DNA of 64,000 nt, from positions 166,122 through 230,121 of the forward strand of contig JAJNNY010000058.1 in assembly GCA_022453515.1 (NCBI GenBank), in the 5' to 3' direction. The position numbers and the translations under genes were made by a program. Shown here one piece after another: positions 13,119 through 26,875 of this stretch (position 1 is its first letter; every line of letters starts with the position of its first letter). Below the pieces are notes generated by a model. The model saw nothing but the letters and a program-made list of their open reading frames with translations, did no database searches and had not been told where the DNA came from. This DNA is from Astrocystis sublimbata. Lineage: Eukaryota; Ascomycota; Sordariomycetes; Xylariales; Xylariaceae.

Positions 13119-14625
13119 TCGCTCCTGTGTGGCTGGCAGTCCCACGAAAGGTGTGGTGACCTTCTGTCCATCACGTAGTACTAGATACGGGCTCGGTCAT
13201 CTAAGCCTGCTCCCCAGGCACGCCAGGGTGCTTTCATAGATAGGGTACAATAGACAATAGCATTGATTTCACGTGGCTTTGGTGTGGCCGAGATAAACCA
13301 TGGGAAACCAGCTTGTTGGCATAAGCTGGCCTCCCTCAAACGAACGGCTACTTTACTCTCGCACTGGATTCAACTCGAAAGACTCTGGGGGTGAAATGGC
13401 CTGCCGAAGCAATCAAAACTGACTGTGAATTGGACGTGCTGATGAATGTGAAGAGGAAAGCCAGAACAGAAAAATTGGCGCGCATGACCCTGAGAAAATA
13501 GTCAGAGTGGTTGTTCCTCGATGGGTCTTATCGACAAGAGACAATGCTAGACCAGTAACAGCCTAGACTATACCTACCTGCAGGCAGCCATGCAGCAACG
13601 GATGTCGGGCAGGGCGTCTCCTTCAGCTGACCGGGCGTCACGCAACAACGTCATACTGGAGCATTTGAGTAACACAAGGAAAGCCTAACGCTGCAACTCG
13701 ATGCGAACAAGACCTATTTCCAATAGCGAACGTCCCAACTTGGCGGGCTTGGATTGCATTAGTTTAGTTGCACTATCTTGTACTATCAGAGTGCGAACCA
13801 TCAGGGTTCTCGTCGTCTGACCGAAAGCTCGAAAGGCTTGACTCTGCTGACCGACCAACTGGCCATCGTAGCATTATCGCCGCTGGGCAGCCCCTGTCTC
13901 CCCTGTTAACCTGGGGCAACGGGGCAACTTGTCATCCAGAACATACGCCATGTGCTCATGACCCGTTACATTGTCGAGCTCCATGGCCTGAGTTTTTCAC
14001 ACGTGCAAAATGCAGGCCCATGATTCGCTGCAAGCCGCCTTACTTCCAATAAATCGAAGACGACACATCGTATACACAGAATTCTGTAGGGGCCCGGCGT
14101 GAAACAAGAGATTGGGGGATAAAAGACTTATCAGCTTGGCTGGCGCCTGTTTCGCCTGCCTGGCTCTGTCTCGAAGGCTTTCTTCTAGCTTTTTGTTAGC
14201 TCTGGGTTTGTGCATCTCGGTTTGCACGGCAACTTCGAAAAAAGAGTCTATCTCTTGATTGATTCTAGCCTTCTTGTACCAGGCCATCTCATAGGCTACT
14301 GAGGATCCTTCAGACCCTTCAGGATCGGATCCGTGCCTCGCCGCCAGTCGATCGCCCGTCACACTTATCCCAATCCGCCGCGATCAGAGCTGCCAAGTTC
14401 GCAGATAATGACCTGGGGCGTTGTTTGATGTTAGATGACGGAATCGCACCCAAATTACCTGCCTACCCATCACTATCCACGCGGGGGGGGGGAAAATAAA
14501 ATACACGTCTTAATTATTAAATTCGAAATTCGATGCTATCTTGGGGTCTTCTCCCACCACCTCCTTAGTTTCAAACCTTGTTGTTGTTGTTGCGGTGCTC
14601 AGCTCATCCTCCAAGGTCTTGCAGC
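13119..14625. other. Intergenic region upstream of endopolyphosphatase
   Basis: No confident gene. A minus-strand frame at 13997-14362 has a Lys/Glu-rich, helix-like composition but no start context, splice partners or recognisable domain; it may be a decayed exon. A G10 run occurs just before the A/T-rich segment near 14500. Confidence 0.5.
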
Positions 14626-16925
14626 ATGGCACCGCTAAGAGCGCTCCAATGGGCGACGCTGGCGGTCCCCAGCTTGCTCGCTCAGCTCCCTTCCAGCGCA
14701 TCAGCAATCGAAACTCAGGCTGGTCTGCAGCAGCCTCCATTCGATCCCGGCAACCACCGACAGGCCCTTGCTGCTGCTGCTGCTACCACCTCGCAGCGTC
14801 ACCTTCGCGGCAGGTTCCTTCATATCACAGGTATGCCCACTACACCCACCACTCCCCGCCCTCGCAGTCGCAGTCGCAGTCGCGATGGGTTGATGGCGTG
14901 CCGAGTCTGAGCCCGGAACTGTCGCTGACAAGGGCAGATCTGCACCCCGACGAACACTACAAACCCCACACGTCGACCGAAGAGGACATCGCATGCCATC
15001 GGGGCGATGGCCTTGCTGGTGTGTACGGCGCCGAGACCTCGGATTGCGACTCACCCCTGGCCCTCGTCAATGCCACCCTGGCCTGGGTGAGGGAGCATCT
15101 GGCAGATGAGGTCGACTTCGTTGTCTGGACTGGTGATTCTGCGCGCCACGACAGCGACGAGAAACTACCAAGACACAACAGCGACATCTTATCCATGAAC
15201 CAACGCATTTCCGATCTCTTCGTCGACACCTTCTCCGACGACCGGGGCTTGGTCATTCCCGTAGTGCCCACCTTCGGCAACAATGATATCTATCCGCACA
15301 ACATTCTGATGCCTGGACCCAACGACATCCTCCAGACATACACCAAAATATGGAAGCCCTTCATCCCCGAGGCCCAACGCCACTCGTTCGAGTTTGGCGG
15401 CTGGTTCTACGTCGAGGTCATACCCGACAAGCTTGCTGTCTTCAGCCTCAACACCATGTACTTCTTCGACCGCAACGCTGGCATTGACGACTGCGTCCAT
15501 CCTTCTGAGCCTGGTTATAAGCATTTCGAGTGGCTCCTCGTTCAGCTCGACTACCTGCGAACTCGCGGTGTAAAGGCCATCCTCATGGGCCATGTTCCTC
15601 CTGCTAGAACCTCTGGCAAGCAGTTGTGGGAGGAGACATGCTGGCAGAAGTACACCTACTGGCTGCACCAGTACCGCGACGTCATTATCACGTCTTTGTA
15701 CGGGCACATGAACATCGACCACTTCCTGTTGCAAGACGCAAAGGACATCGACATGGATTTGATTCAGGGTCTATCCGAGAGCTCCGTCTCCACGCGCGAG
15801 AACATGGAAGAGGAGCTATCGGCTCAGTCCAGCGCTAATTACCTGAAAGAGCTCCGTGATGATTGGGCCAAGTTGCCTAGCCCCGTCATTCGGAAGCGAG
15901 ACACTGATGCGACCAAGAAGAAGAACAAGAAGCACAGGGGCAAGAAGGGTAAAAACAAGCTTGGCGGCAAATGGGCAGAGCGATTCCAGCTCTCGCTCAT
16001 CTCACCCAGTGTCGTGCCGAACTATTTCCCAAGTCTACGGGTGTTTGAATACAATATCACCGGGCTCGAAGACAGCCGTACATGGGTCGATCCAGCCAGG
16101 ACAGCACAGCTCGATGAGGAAGCCCCTAGTCGCAACGACATCTCTGGCCAAGACGACGAGCCCGACGTTGGCGAGCTGAAAAGACGCGACGATTCCGATT
16201 TTGAGACCGAAAAGAAGAAGAAGCACCACAAGGGCAAGAAAGGGCACAAAAAGCCCAAGAACCCGAACCTACGCCTTCCAGATGGACCGCCAAAGCACTC
16301 GCCGCCCGGCCCCGCGTATAGACCGCAAGCCCTGACCCTGCTCGGTTTCACGCAGTACTACGCAAACCTCACATACATCAACAACGACGTGGTTGAGGAT
16401 GAGGACGTGTCGTCCTGGTGGTGGTCACCCTGGGGATGGAACCCTGGGAAGCACAAGGGCAAACATCCCAAGCACGATAAGCCGCAGCCGAAAGAGTTTG
16501 ATTTCGAGGTCGAGTACAGCACATTCGACGACAAGGTGTACGGACTCGACGACCTCACGGTCAAGAGCTTTGTGCGACTTGCGCATCGCATCGGGCAGGC
16601 TTCCAAGAGTGATAAGTCGGCTGTAGAGAATGGAGTCAGTGAGGTATTTGATGAGGAAGATGAGGCTGAATATGAGGAGGAAGACGCGTACGACACCAAT
16701 GACGACGACGATGAAGAGGACGATGAAGAGGATGATGAAGAGGACGAAGAAGACACAGTTGATAGCGATGAAGACCTAGAGGAATCCACCAAGAAGGGCA
16801 AGAAGAAGCACAAGGGCAAGAAGGGCAAGGGGAAGAAGCGAAGAAAGGCTCGCAAGACGTGGCTTCATTTCCTCAACCACGCCTTCGTCAGCACGAAGAC
16901 GCAGGACGAACTCAAGGACCTGTAG
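14626..16925 (+). CDS. PPN1: Endopolyphosphatase (calcineurin-like phosphoesterase)
   Basis: Hydrolyses long-chain polyphosphate in the vacuole. Exons 14626-14830 and 14938-16925 give 730 residues. The 107-bp intron splits the first metal motif, restored as HITDLHPDEHY (D69, H71). I start at 14626 because a clean signal peptide/anchor follows (RALQWATLAVPSLLAQL). Metallophosphatase motifs follow in order: TGDSARHD (near 132), GNND (near 183), MGHVPP (near 285) and YGHMNIDHF (near 324), as in Ppn1. The C-terminal half is unusual: Lys/Gly-rich patches (KKKNKKHRGKKGK near 394 and again near 500) and a 50-residue Asp/Glu run (near 636-686) followed by a Lys-rich tail ending FVSTKTQDELKDL. Fungal Ppn1 proteins are 600-700 residues and often have charged inserts. 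The gene converges on the Ofd1 gene downstream. Confidence 0.93.
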
Positions 16926-17517
16926 TCGTACGCCTTCCTCCTTCCGCCTTCCGCCCTTTCTTTCTTGCGACTGTCATCTTGGTGTCCTGGTTTTTGAGGA
17001 CTTGAACGTTTCATTTTTGGTATTTATCCAGCAAGCTAGGCGTTAGGGAGAGTGGGTTGATTGACATTTCATTGACTCGAGCATCGGGATGGCGCTAGGT
17101 ACCTGAAAAGTGTGTATCGAATTTCATCGTTCACTCATGGTCCCTGGTTTTTTCTTCATTGCCTAGAGGGTTAGACAGAAGGGAAAGGGTTAGAAGATCC
17201 GCTGAACTATTTCATACACCTATATGCATACCTGATTTACGGTAGATCTTTAGAAGTGAGAAGTAAGAAAGAGACACATACGTATTATAAACCTTCGGAG
17301 TGTTTCGAGTCAGAAGTTTCGAGGGAGAAGTTCCGTCAACAGTGAAGCTTGTCAAGAGACATTGCCAACATTTATTGATTGATATAAAACGACTATATCC
17401 TGGTATCAAAATACGCAACACACGGATTATACCTACTAAGTAGGTACTAGATGCCCATCTCATCTCATCTCAACTCATCGTAACTTTCCACAAGCAAATC
17501 ACGCTGCCAACCCATTA
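16926..17517. other. Convergent 3' spacer
   Basis: 592 bp between the stop codons of two converging genes. It holds their 3' UTRs and no coding signal. Confidence 0.6.
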
Positions 17518-19644
17518 TTAATCCGAATCGCTATCCTGCTCATTATCCGAGAAACCATGCCACTCTTCCTCGGTATCATCATCAACACCAACACCAACCC
17601 CAACCCCAACCCCAACCCCATCCTCGCCCTCATCAGAATCATCCTCCTCCTCAAACTCGAACGTCCCACTGACATCCCACCTATCCCCCTTCGCGCGTCT
17701 CGAGACGTACTTGACGAACCTCAGCACGCCCTTATCATGCAAGACAAGACTCAGCCGGTTCCACGCCGCAGGCTGGACGAGCAGAACATCGTCATCGTCG
17801 CCCGACTTGTACACAGCCGCGTCCTCGTTATCGTCGCCCTCGTCCGTGGCCATGTATAACTCGTGGCCGCCTACGTCTATTTTCTCTTCTTCCTCTTCCT
17901 TATCCTCTTCTTCCTTTCCGCCCTTATTCTTCCGTTTCTTCTTCTTCTTATCTGCCTTGCCCGCTTTCGACTTGGACTTGGAAGTAGACTCTTCGTCCTC
18001 GTCCTCGTCCTCGTCCTCATCCTCTTCACCTCGCGGATCCCATCCGTTTGTGGGCGTGATGCCAAGGTTCAGCTCGAGGCGCGGCTTGCTGTCCGGCAGG
18101 CCCGTGGCCAGTGTATAGTCCTTGCCGCGCCGGAAGCGGCGCAACAGGTAGTCGTGGCTCTCGATCTGGCAGTGCGTCGCGATCCGCAACCAGTGGCGGA
18201 ACTGCGGGCTAGGCAAGAATTCGTCGAGGAGTTCGCGGAGGGGGTTTTCTTCTTCGCTGCCGCTCTTCTTCTGTTTGTTTTTCTCCTGTTTGTTTTTCCC
18301 ATCTGAAACAGATAATGAGGATGGTGTTTGGTACAAGTATCGGTGCTTATGCGGCGGCCGCGCCACCCGCCAGGAGGTCTCTTTCTCGATCGTCGGAGTG
18401 TCTTTAGGGAGGGCGCTGTTATTCTCTTCCTGCGCCGTCACGTAAGCGCGCAGTCGTGCGGCGAACTTCTTCCCTAGCAGATCTGGTAGCTCGATACTTG
18501 AGTCTTCCAAGAAGTGCTCCCGGATTTGTTGGAGGGTGTCGGGCGTCAGGTAAGTAGGAGCCATGAAGCGGAGGAGGAACTCGAGGTCAGCCTCGTTGAA
18601 CTCTTCCTCTTCTTCCTCTTGCTCCTTCTCCTCGTTGTCGGGCTTCACAGACACAGGCTGCGACCTAGGTGCATCGTATTGATCCGGGTTCCCCTGCAGC
18701 TGCATGAGGCCGCTATTTCGTGTATTCTCCTCCTCGGCGCCCTTCACATAGCCGTCTTCCCCTTGCTGGGGTATGTGGAACCACCCGGAAATAGCCATGC
18801 GCACACGGCCGCCCTGTCGCACGAGCTGCTCCTTGGAGTCGGCGTGGTACACCTCCTCAACGTCATGAAAGCTGCGGCCGGGCTGCACGGCGAAGAAACT
18901 CAGCTGGTTCCAGGCGGGCGGAATGACCTTGGTGACGTCGGGCACGGGGGTGTGCGCGACGCCCTCGCCGTCGGCGCCCTCGATGGTCTCGACGGGGAAC
19001 AGGCGCAGGGCGCCGCCCCACTCGGGCTTCCAGGGGATGTCCGGGTCGGTCAGGTACAGGATGTAGCTGACGCGGCGGCTGCCGATGACGTCGTCGTGGC
19101 ACAGCAGGTAGCAGCCGGGGGTGTAGACGTTGATGGCCATGTCGGTCTTGCGCCCGCTCAGGGGCCCGCAGCCGGTGACGGTGGCGACGTAGTCGCGGAA
19201 GGACTGCGAGTATAAGGCGTCGCGCAGGGACAGGAGGGAGGGCAGCTTGGCCAGGGCGTCGTCGCCGAGCCCGTCGAGGTTCGCGAGGTCGCCCGACTGG
19301 TGGATCTTGTAGATGTCGGTCTCCTTGGGGGTGAACATGACGTTGTCCTTGATCTCGGTGCGCACGGAGCGCAGCAGCTGGTCGTCGATCAGGGAGTGAA
19401 TAACGGCATGCTTGTACGGCGCCGACGAGGCGTACTCGGTCGTGTACTGCTCGAGCACCTCGGTATCGAAGAGGCCTTTACGGAAGCGTTCCTGGGCATC
19501 GTCTCGGCTTAGAGCTGGCAGTTGTTCCAAGGTTAGTTATCGGTTCTTCTGGCGCAGGTGGGAAAAGAACTGACAGTTTTTGGTCTTCTTCTTCCTGGGG
19601 GGGTTGCTGCCCGCAGCAGACTGTGCCCCAGCTTTGCGCTTCAT
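17518..19644 (-). CDS. ofd1: Ofd1/Tpa1-type 2-oxoglutarate/Fe(II) prolyl hydroxylase
   Basis: Dioxygenase of the Tpa1/Ofd1/OGFOD1 family. It hydroxylates a prolyl residue of ribosomal protein uS12 and, in fission yeast, its C-terminal part controls the sterol factor Sre1N. Exon 1 19644-19575 (basic, MKRKAG start) and exon 2 19514-17518 give 688 residues; the 60-bp intron has donor GTCAGT, branch CTAAC and acceptor CCAG. The catalytic domain shows YTPGCYLLCHDDV (HxD, H163 and D165), a distal His in PGRSFHDVEEV (H240) and the 2-oxoglutarate-binding Arg in GRVRMAISGW (R262). The second double-stranded beta-helix-like domain runs from the middle to the C-terminus. It is broken by Glu/Lys/Asp-rich insertions and ends in a Gly-Val dipeptide run plus an acidic tail (17522-17650). 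Whether it regulates the CYP51 gene 5.5 kb away is unknown; the adjacency may be chance. Confidence 0.93.
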
Positions 19645-22412
19645 ATTCGACAGCTGGGGTTTTGTGATGCCGAGCTCGAATGGTTCGAATCAGGCGGGCG
19701 TTGAACAATTGAAGGTCAGGGTCCGCTCGTACAAAACAATCGAGGCACAGCTCGAGCAATTCCGTGCAGAATCTGCGTGGAAACCCGTCGCAAGGTGGTG
19801 GTCTGATTGCCCCCCAATACTTTTTTCCAGTATCGAACGAGGGACAGCCGAGACAGCTGCGTTTTCGGGCCCTTGAGCTACAAAAACCGAGGCCCCACTC
19901 CACTTAGACCTCGAGCCAGGCGAGTCCAGGTACGGTACGGAGGTACCTAACCGTTTAAGTACGGTGTAAGAAAGGTACATACATGTACCTTAGGTACCTA
20001 CCTAGAGCTAAGTTCAATGGCTTGCTGAATTATCGCACCATGTTTGAAAATAAACAAAAGTCAAGGTTTGATAATACACCGTCGAACAGGAAATTTCAGG
20101 GTTCTTATACAGACAGGAAAAAAGCAACGACAACCTGCATCTCTGTCTCCCCGCACCTCTCAGCTTGTATCAGGGCCAGGCAAGGTAGTGTGTAAGGATT
20201 ACAGTATCACACCACCCGTTCCTGTGATACCAATCAAACCCATGGTTTCAATGCCTGCTTCAATGCCGCTCGAATACCTATCTATACATAGATAAGTTTA
20301 CCTCCCAGTGAGCCATCTCTGTCCGAATACCCAGGTTGGTGGAATCACTTGCCTGACTCTTCGGCCCCAAGCGCCTGGCCTGACCTCCTTTTCGGAAACC
20401 CCCAAATGTGGCGGGTTGCCAAACTGACTGGCTAGCAAGTTCTGTGCCGTGAATGTCGAAATCGGCTCCTAAACTTGCCTGTGTCGTACTCAAGACATGC
20501 AGCCATTTGAGACTTGCTGTACGCTGTAATACCCAACAAACTGATCCGGAGACCGGACCGGGGCTGTGCCGCTCCCTCACCAAGCGGTTAGGGAGCGATG
20601 CGGGCCGTTCACCTGCAGTATACCGGTAGCGTCGGTCCGCCCCCGATGTAGGGGCGTGCGGATTGGATGGAGGTAGTCGAGGTAGTCTCGGATGGGTGCA
20701 TATCTAAGGCGCCCTAGACGACTGGGCGAAGTTCTGATGGGGACGCGGGCATTTGCGATGTGTCACTTACATTCATACCTCCTAGCATGCCTAGGTGCTC
20801 TTCCGCTAATTCTATTCCTTGACCTCTTTCTGCATCTATGATTTTGGCCCCTCCTATCTCCTGGCGTGCTGTACTTCACATAAACTTGGAACATATCGTC
20901 TGTCGGGTGTCAACCTTAAGTATCTGTATCTGCGCAAGGCACGTATCTAGTATCCAGTTCGGCATCCATCCACTCGGCGTGATTCCCGGGACGGCGAATG
21001 CTGTGCCACTTATTCCGGCCCAAACCGGCGCCGGCAGGCTGTTGGCGAGCCTCAATGCTGACCTACCTGGGTATAGTATCGGTAGGCAAGCCACCGCAGA
21101 AATGGGTCCTGGCCCCTCGGCCCCAGACCTAGGTACTTTACATGACACCGTTACTACCCTAGACACTTCATGCAAGCCATGCCGTCGATGCCGTCATGAG
21201 CAAAAGGCACTCGTCTCGTCTGTATACTTTCGATGCCCTCAAGCAGATGAAAGAAAGTATATATGCCAGCATGCCTGCCTATTTTCACGTTGGGCTTATC
21301 GTCCCTCAACTCGAGCAGTTCAGCGTGTGCGTATATGATATGCCAAAGGTCTTTGATAGTGCCCGTCTTTGTCACTCCACCATTGTGCCTCATGGCCATG
21401 TTGCTGTTTTAAGATCAAACGATGGCTCCAAGAACCAGCGCGTCGCATCAAGAAGCTTGCGCAAGTCTTAGCATTTCCACATACATTTCCATATTTGCCA
21501 TGATGAGCTATTGACCCAATGAACTCTTGGCACTCATAGGACTACGACGCGGTCAAAGGTGCTAGTTCAACTAGAGTTTTCAATAAATCGAGTCAAGCCT
21601 TCCCAGGACATAAAGCTAAACCATTGCAGCTGCTTTCAGAATGCCATATCAGAGATTGCGACGAGCTTCATTTCTCCACAGCGACAACCTGGAGTTTAAT
21701 TCACGGTGACCTTTGACACACGCGGATGAATTCGTTTTGGGACAATTCCGAACCCCAGATCAGGGTCCAGATGCCGCTATATCCCTCTGGCTAAGATGCA
21801 CCGCTTGATGGAGATAATCATGATTGGCCGAGTATGCGGCAAGGGGTTGGCCAGTTCATCAAAGTCACGCTAATCTGAAGGAATGCCAAGTGCTCTAGTG
21901 GGATCGGACCCCTATCCAAATATAACCGTTATGATCCACCTCTCCAAGCAAAAAGCCAACGGATGTTTTTGTTGCCCAGCCGTGAAAAATGAAGCCAGCA
22001 ATTCGTTTTGCTTGCAGAACTTCGTATAGCCTTTTCAGCTGACATCAGCCTTGGCGCCTTACGAATGATGAAGACACTCTTGAACTCTGTATCCGTCGCA
22101 TCTTGCTTCTTGTTTTGACCCGAAGGGAACTTAAGTAAGGGAACAACGGCAATGCCACAGGCGAGACATCCTCTGCGACTTTACCTCTCTGGGCGGATGT
22201 AAGGTGTCCATTCATTCAGACAGAGGGCGTCACGAAACGCAGGCCATTCAGATCAATGAGAAAACGCGGGTTCGATCGTCTCATAGCATATTTGGATCGC
22301 GCAAGGCATTCATAACCGATAATCGCTGGTCCGGATTTATGCTTTCAAACTGCAGCTCGCTCCCCTTGCAGCTCTCACCTTGCTCATCATTATTTGGATA
22401 ACTGGGCAAAAA
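19645..22412. other. 2.8-kb intergenic region
   Basis: Divergent promoter region between the Ofd1 gene and the glycosyltransferase. TACCTAGGTA-like motifs cluster at 19938-20003 and recur near 21127. No supported gene: every frame of up to 166 codons lacks domain motifs or plausible composition. Confidence 0.6.
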
Positions 22413-23909
22413 ATGGCATATCGAACGTCGAGATCAAGACTACGAAGGCTACGGCCTGTAGCGCTCCTAGCTGTGATTGTATTCACTGTATATATCTATT
22501 TTCAACCGATATCATTACCAACGCGCAGCGGCACATCGCGCGCTGTCTCAACCCGGAATGAAGACCAGGCGGAGGCGGACGGCGGGGTCGTGTGCCCCGA
22601 CTCGCCGTTAATGAAAGATGTCTTCCTCGTCATTCGGACGGGCGCAACAGAGGCTCAGGAAAAGCTGCCTGTCCATTTCAAGACTATCCTCACCTGTGTG
22701 CCGGATTTCGTCATCTACTCCGACATGGACGAGATCGTAGATGGCCACCAAGTCTACGACGTGCTCGGCGGGGTGAACAAGACGATCAGGCAGACGACGC
22801 CCGAGTTCAAGCTCTACGAGCACCTCCGCACACGAGGCCGCGACGACCTCGACTACCAGACCATCTTCGGCAGCGGCCCGTCCGGCGCCCTGGAAAACCC
22901 GGGCTGGAAGCTGGACAAGTGGAAGTTCTTACCAATGGTCGACCGCGCGCTGCACGAGCGCCCCAAGGCGAAGTGGTTCCTCTTCAGCGAGCCGGACACG
23001 TACCTGATGTGGACAAACGTGCTCGAGTATCTGCGGCACTTCGACGCCGAGAAGCCGTGGTATCTGGGGAAGCACATGTACGCGAGCGGCGTGCTCTTCG
23101 CGCACGGCGGGTCCGGGTTCGCGCTCTCGCGGCCGGCGGCGGAGAAGGTGTCGGCGCACTGGCGGGAGAAGAAGTCGGAGATCGAGCAGGCCACGCTCAA
23201 GGGCTGGGCGGGCGACATGATCCTCGGCAAAGCCCTTAGCGACGTCGGCGTGCCCATGTTCTGGGCGTACCCGCACCTGCAGGGCGACAGCCTGACGGCG
23301 CTGGACTGGTCCGTCGAGAAGCTTGAGCGGCCCACGTGGTGCTACGCCGCAGGGACCTTCCACCACATGAGCGCCGAGGAGATCTCGGATCTCTGGACCT
23401 TCGAGCAGACGTACTACCGCCGCAACCCTCACACCGGCCCCGGCAGCAAGCCGTTGCGGTTCCGGGATATCTTCAATAATCTGATCAGACACCGCCTGCG
23501 CGAGGAGAGGACTTCGTGGGACAACATGTCCATCGGCCGCGAGTATAGCGAGGAGGTGCTGCAGGAGATGTCGCAGGACAAGGTGGACAACCTGTCGATG
23601 GTGGAGCAGAATGCGCACAACTCGTTCGAGATGTGTCGCGCGACCTGCGAGCAGCAGCCGAGGTGCATCCAGTTCTCCTTCCTACCGGGGAAGTGCTCCG
23701 TGTCGGACCAGCTGCGGCTGGGCCACACGGCGGACTCGCAGTGTCTGGAGTACTCGAATGCCGCGGGGAAATGTGTGAAAGAGGCTGCGACCACGGGGGA
23801 GGAGGACGATATCGTCAGGTCGGGATGGATCATGGAGAGGGTCCCGGGTTATGTGTACTGGTTAGATGAGTTTTGCGATAAGGTCCATAATGTCTGGATT
23901 ACGAAGTAG
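22413..23909 (+). CDS. GT31-like type II Golgi glycosyltransferase with C-terminal Cys-rich (PAN-like) module
   Basis: Intronless, 498 residues. I start at 22413 (AAAAATGGC) because the N-terminus is then a short basic tail followed by one membrane span (about residues 14-30), the type II topology of Golgi glycosyltransferases. The catalytic domain resembles the fungal GT31/DUF604 group: VFLVIRTGATEA strand, DFVIYSDMDE, then KAKWFLFSEPDTYLMW, where E-x-D stands in for the DxD metal motif (near residue 193). GGSGFALSRPA and GWAGDMILGKAL follow. The last ~100 residues carry six or so cysteines in a CRATCEQQPRCIQFSF pattern, as in PAN/Apple modules often fused to fungal GT31 enzymes. Sugar donor and acceptor are not deducible. 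A generic cell-wall or glycoprotein-processing role is inferred. Confidence 0.85.
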   Translation: MAYRTSRSRLRRLRPVALLAVIVFTVYIYFQPISLPTRSGTSRAVSTRNEDQAEADGGVVCPDSPLMKDVFLVIRTGATEAQEKLPVHFKTILTCVPDFVIYSDMDEIVDGHQVYDVLGGVNKTIRQTTPEFKLYEHLRTRGRDDLDYQTIFGSGPSGALENPGWKLDKWKFLPMVDRALHERPKAKWFLFSEPDTYLMWTNVLEYLRHFDAEKPWYLGKHMYASGVLFAHGGSGFALSRPAAEKVSAHWREKKSEIEQATLKGWAGDMILGKALSDVGVPMFWAYPHLQGDSLTALDWSVEKLERPTWCYAAGTFHHMSAEEISDLWTFEQTYYRRNPHTGPGSKPLRFRDIFNNLIRHRLREERTSWDNMSIGREYSEEVLQEMSQDKVDNLSMVEQNAHNSFEMCRATCEQQPRCIQFSFLPGKCSVSDQLRLGHTADSQCLEYSNAAGKCVKEAATTGEEDDIVRSGWIMERVPGYVYWLDEFCDKVHNVWITK

Positions 23910-25167
23910 GAGCCTACGCTGGACGGATACCGACAAAGTGAGGTATCATGGGATGTTCTGGATAACAAAAACATAGGATTGCATTTCTATATATACTACA
24001 ATTATACGATACCCCCTATCTTTGACCCTGGGTATCAGATTCCAGTGTCTCTTTTCAGCATCAATGTGGTTGCCCATAAGCCTCTGAAACGAAAGTATCA
24101 TGAAAATTGCGATTGAAGTTCAACCGTATTATCTCGATCACATGCAAGATCTCAGAAGGGAGTTTTGCAATTCGTTCAGGAGACATACACACCTCTTCAA
24201 GTACCTAATCTATTCCGACCGTATGTCATCATGTCATCGGTGATTGGCTCGTGCCATAGAAATACATGGTGTGTATGTGTGAGATCCATATTCATGGCTG
24301 CTGTACTGATGACACGACCCACCGTACTCGCATCGTATTACTGAAGATGCTAATGGTGCACCTCGCATGGAGTATTACAGGCAGCAAACAGCAACCCGCC
24401 TCGTACGAGAGCTAGCTGAGGTTCTCGGAGCTTTTCGCTGGAGGGCATGCTGCTTGTCTACCGCTAAGAGGGTTCATACCATTCTTTGGCTGAAATGCTA
24501 GGGTCCGGTCAATTGGCACGATGAAAGTCATAGCATGATGGGCTGATGACTCGGAGACGATGGGACTTTAATTCGCGTTGAATTTGCGGTATGTCCATAC
24601 ATAGCACTATGCGCATATTGTACCTAGGAATCGACACAACCTTGGAACATGGCGGTAGACCGCTACAATATCGATATACTCTTGAAGAGATTGTGCTTAT
24701 GGAATCCAAGTTGTCAAGGAGACCCGTCGAGCCCGTCGGGTTGATGAGCTCCAGGCCCGCTGTCTCGGGTGTCGTATTCGTATCTCACTAACTGAGCATT
24801 GTTGAATCGACTTATCCGATTGGGAAACGCCGCTATGCGATTGGCCGGTACCTGGACCCCTCCCCACAGCACCCCCTGATCCCATCATCGTTGTGGTGCC
24901 AATCGATTGGACAATGCCCTGAAGACGCCCTGGAGAAAGGGCGGCATCCCTGTAGAAACCATGCGATGCAGCAAGCAAGCTGGGCATGTGGAAAGTAAAG
25001 TCGCTTTTGCATTTGCATGCCATTTATTTGCTTTTATAAAATCCTCCAGCCCTCGAACTCTTCAGCCCGTCACCACCACCTAATCCCACGAACCCACCTC
25101 CCACACGACTACGCGGTTCGACGGATGCACAGAGCATCGAGAGTTGGAGGACGACACTATCGCTAGA
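23910..25167. other. Intergenic region with CYP51 promoter
   Basis: No gene seen. The last ~350 bp before the CYP51 start hold a cluster of CCAAT pentamers, listed separately. The proximal part is pyrimidine-rich (CCTCCAGCC... CACCACCACC), like many fungal 5' UTRs. Confidence 0.6.
24819..24910 (+). promoter_or_regulatory. CCAAT-box cluster upstream of CYP51
   Basis: Four CCAAT/ATTGG pentamers lie within 92 bp: 24819-24823, 24840-24844, 24899-24903 and 24906-24910. They are 258-349 bp upstream of the CYP51 ATG. The last two form a tight inverted pair. The CCAAT-binding complex is known to modulate sterol genes in Aspergillus. Binding here is inferred from the motif alone. I see no long tandem duplication in this promoter. 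Confidence 0.4.

Positions 25168-26875
<1,708 letters not shown>

Noticed and set aside
13997..14362. Lys/Glu-rich 121-codon minus-strand frame
   Set aside because: Protein-like in part but no start, splice sites or family; may be a decayed exon, not reported as a gene.
16358..16855. Ser-rich 165-codon minus-strand frame
   Set aside because: Antisense of the Asp/Glu/Lys repeats in the endopolyphosphatase tail.
17581..17621. CCCCAA repeats resembling a ciliate-type telomere array
   Set aside because: They are in frame within the Ofd1 gene and encode a Gly-Val dipeptide run; no telomeric TTAGGG array is present in the window.
18514..19215. 233-codon plus-strand frame
   Set aside because: Antisense shadow of the Ofd1 catalytic domain.
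22255..22300. GGTTCGATC box-B-like sequence (another near 19678)
   Set aside because: No matching box A or foldable cloverleaf upstream; not a tRNA.
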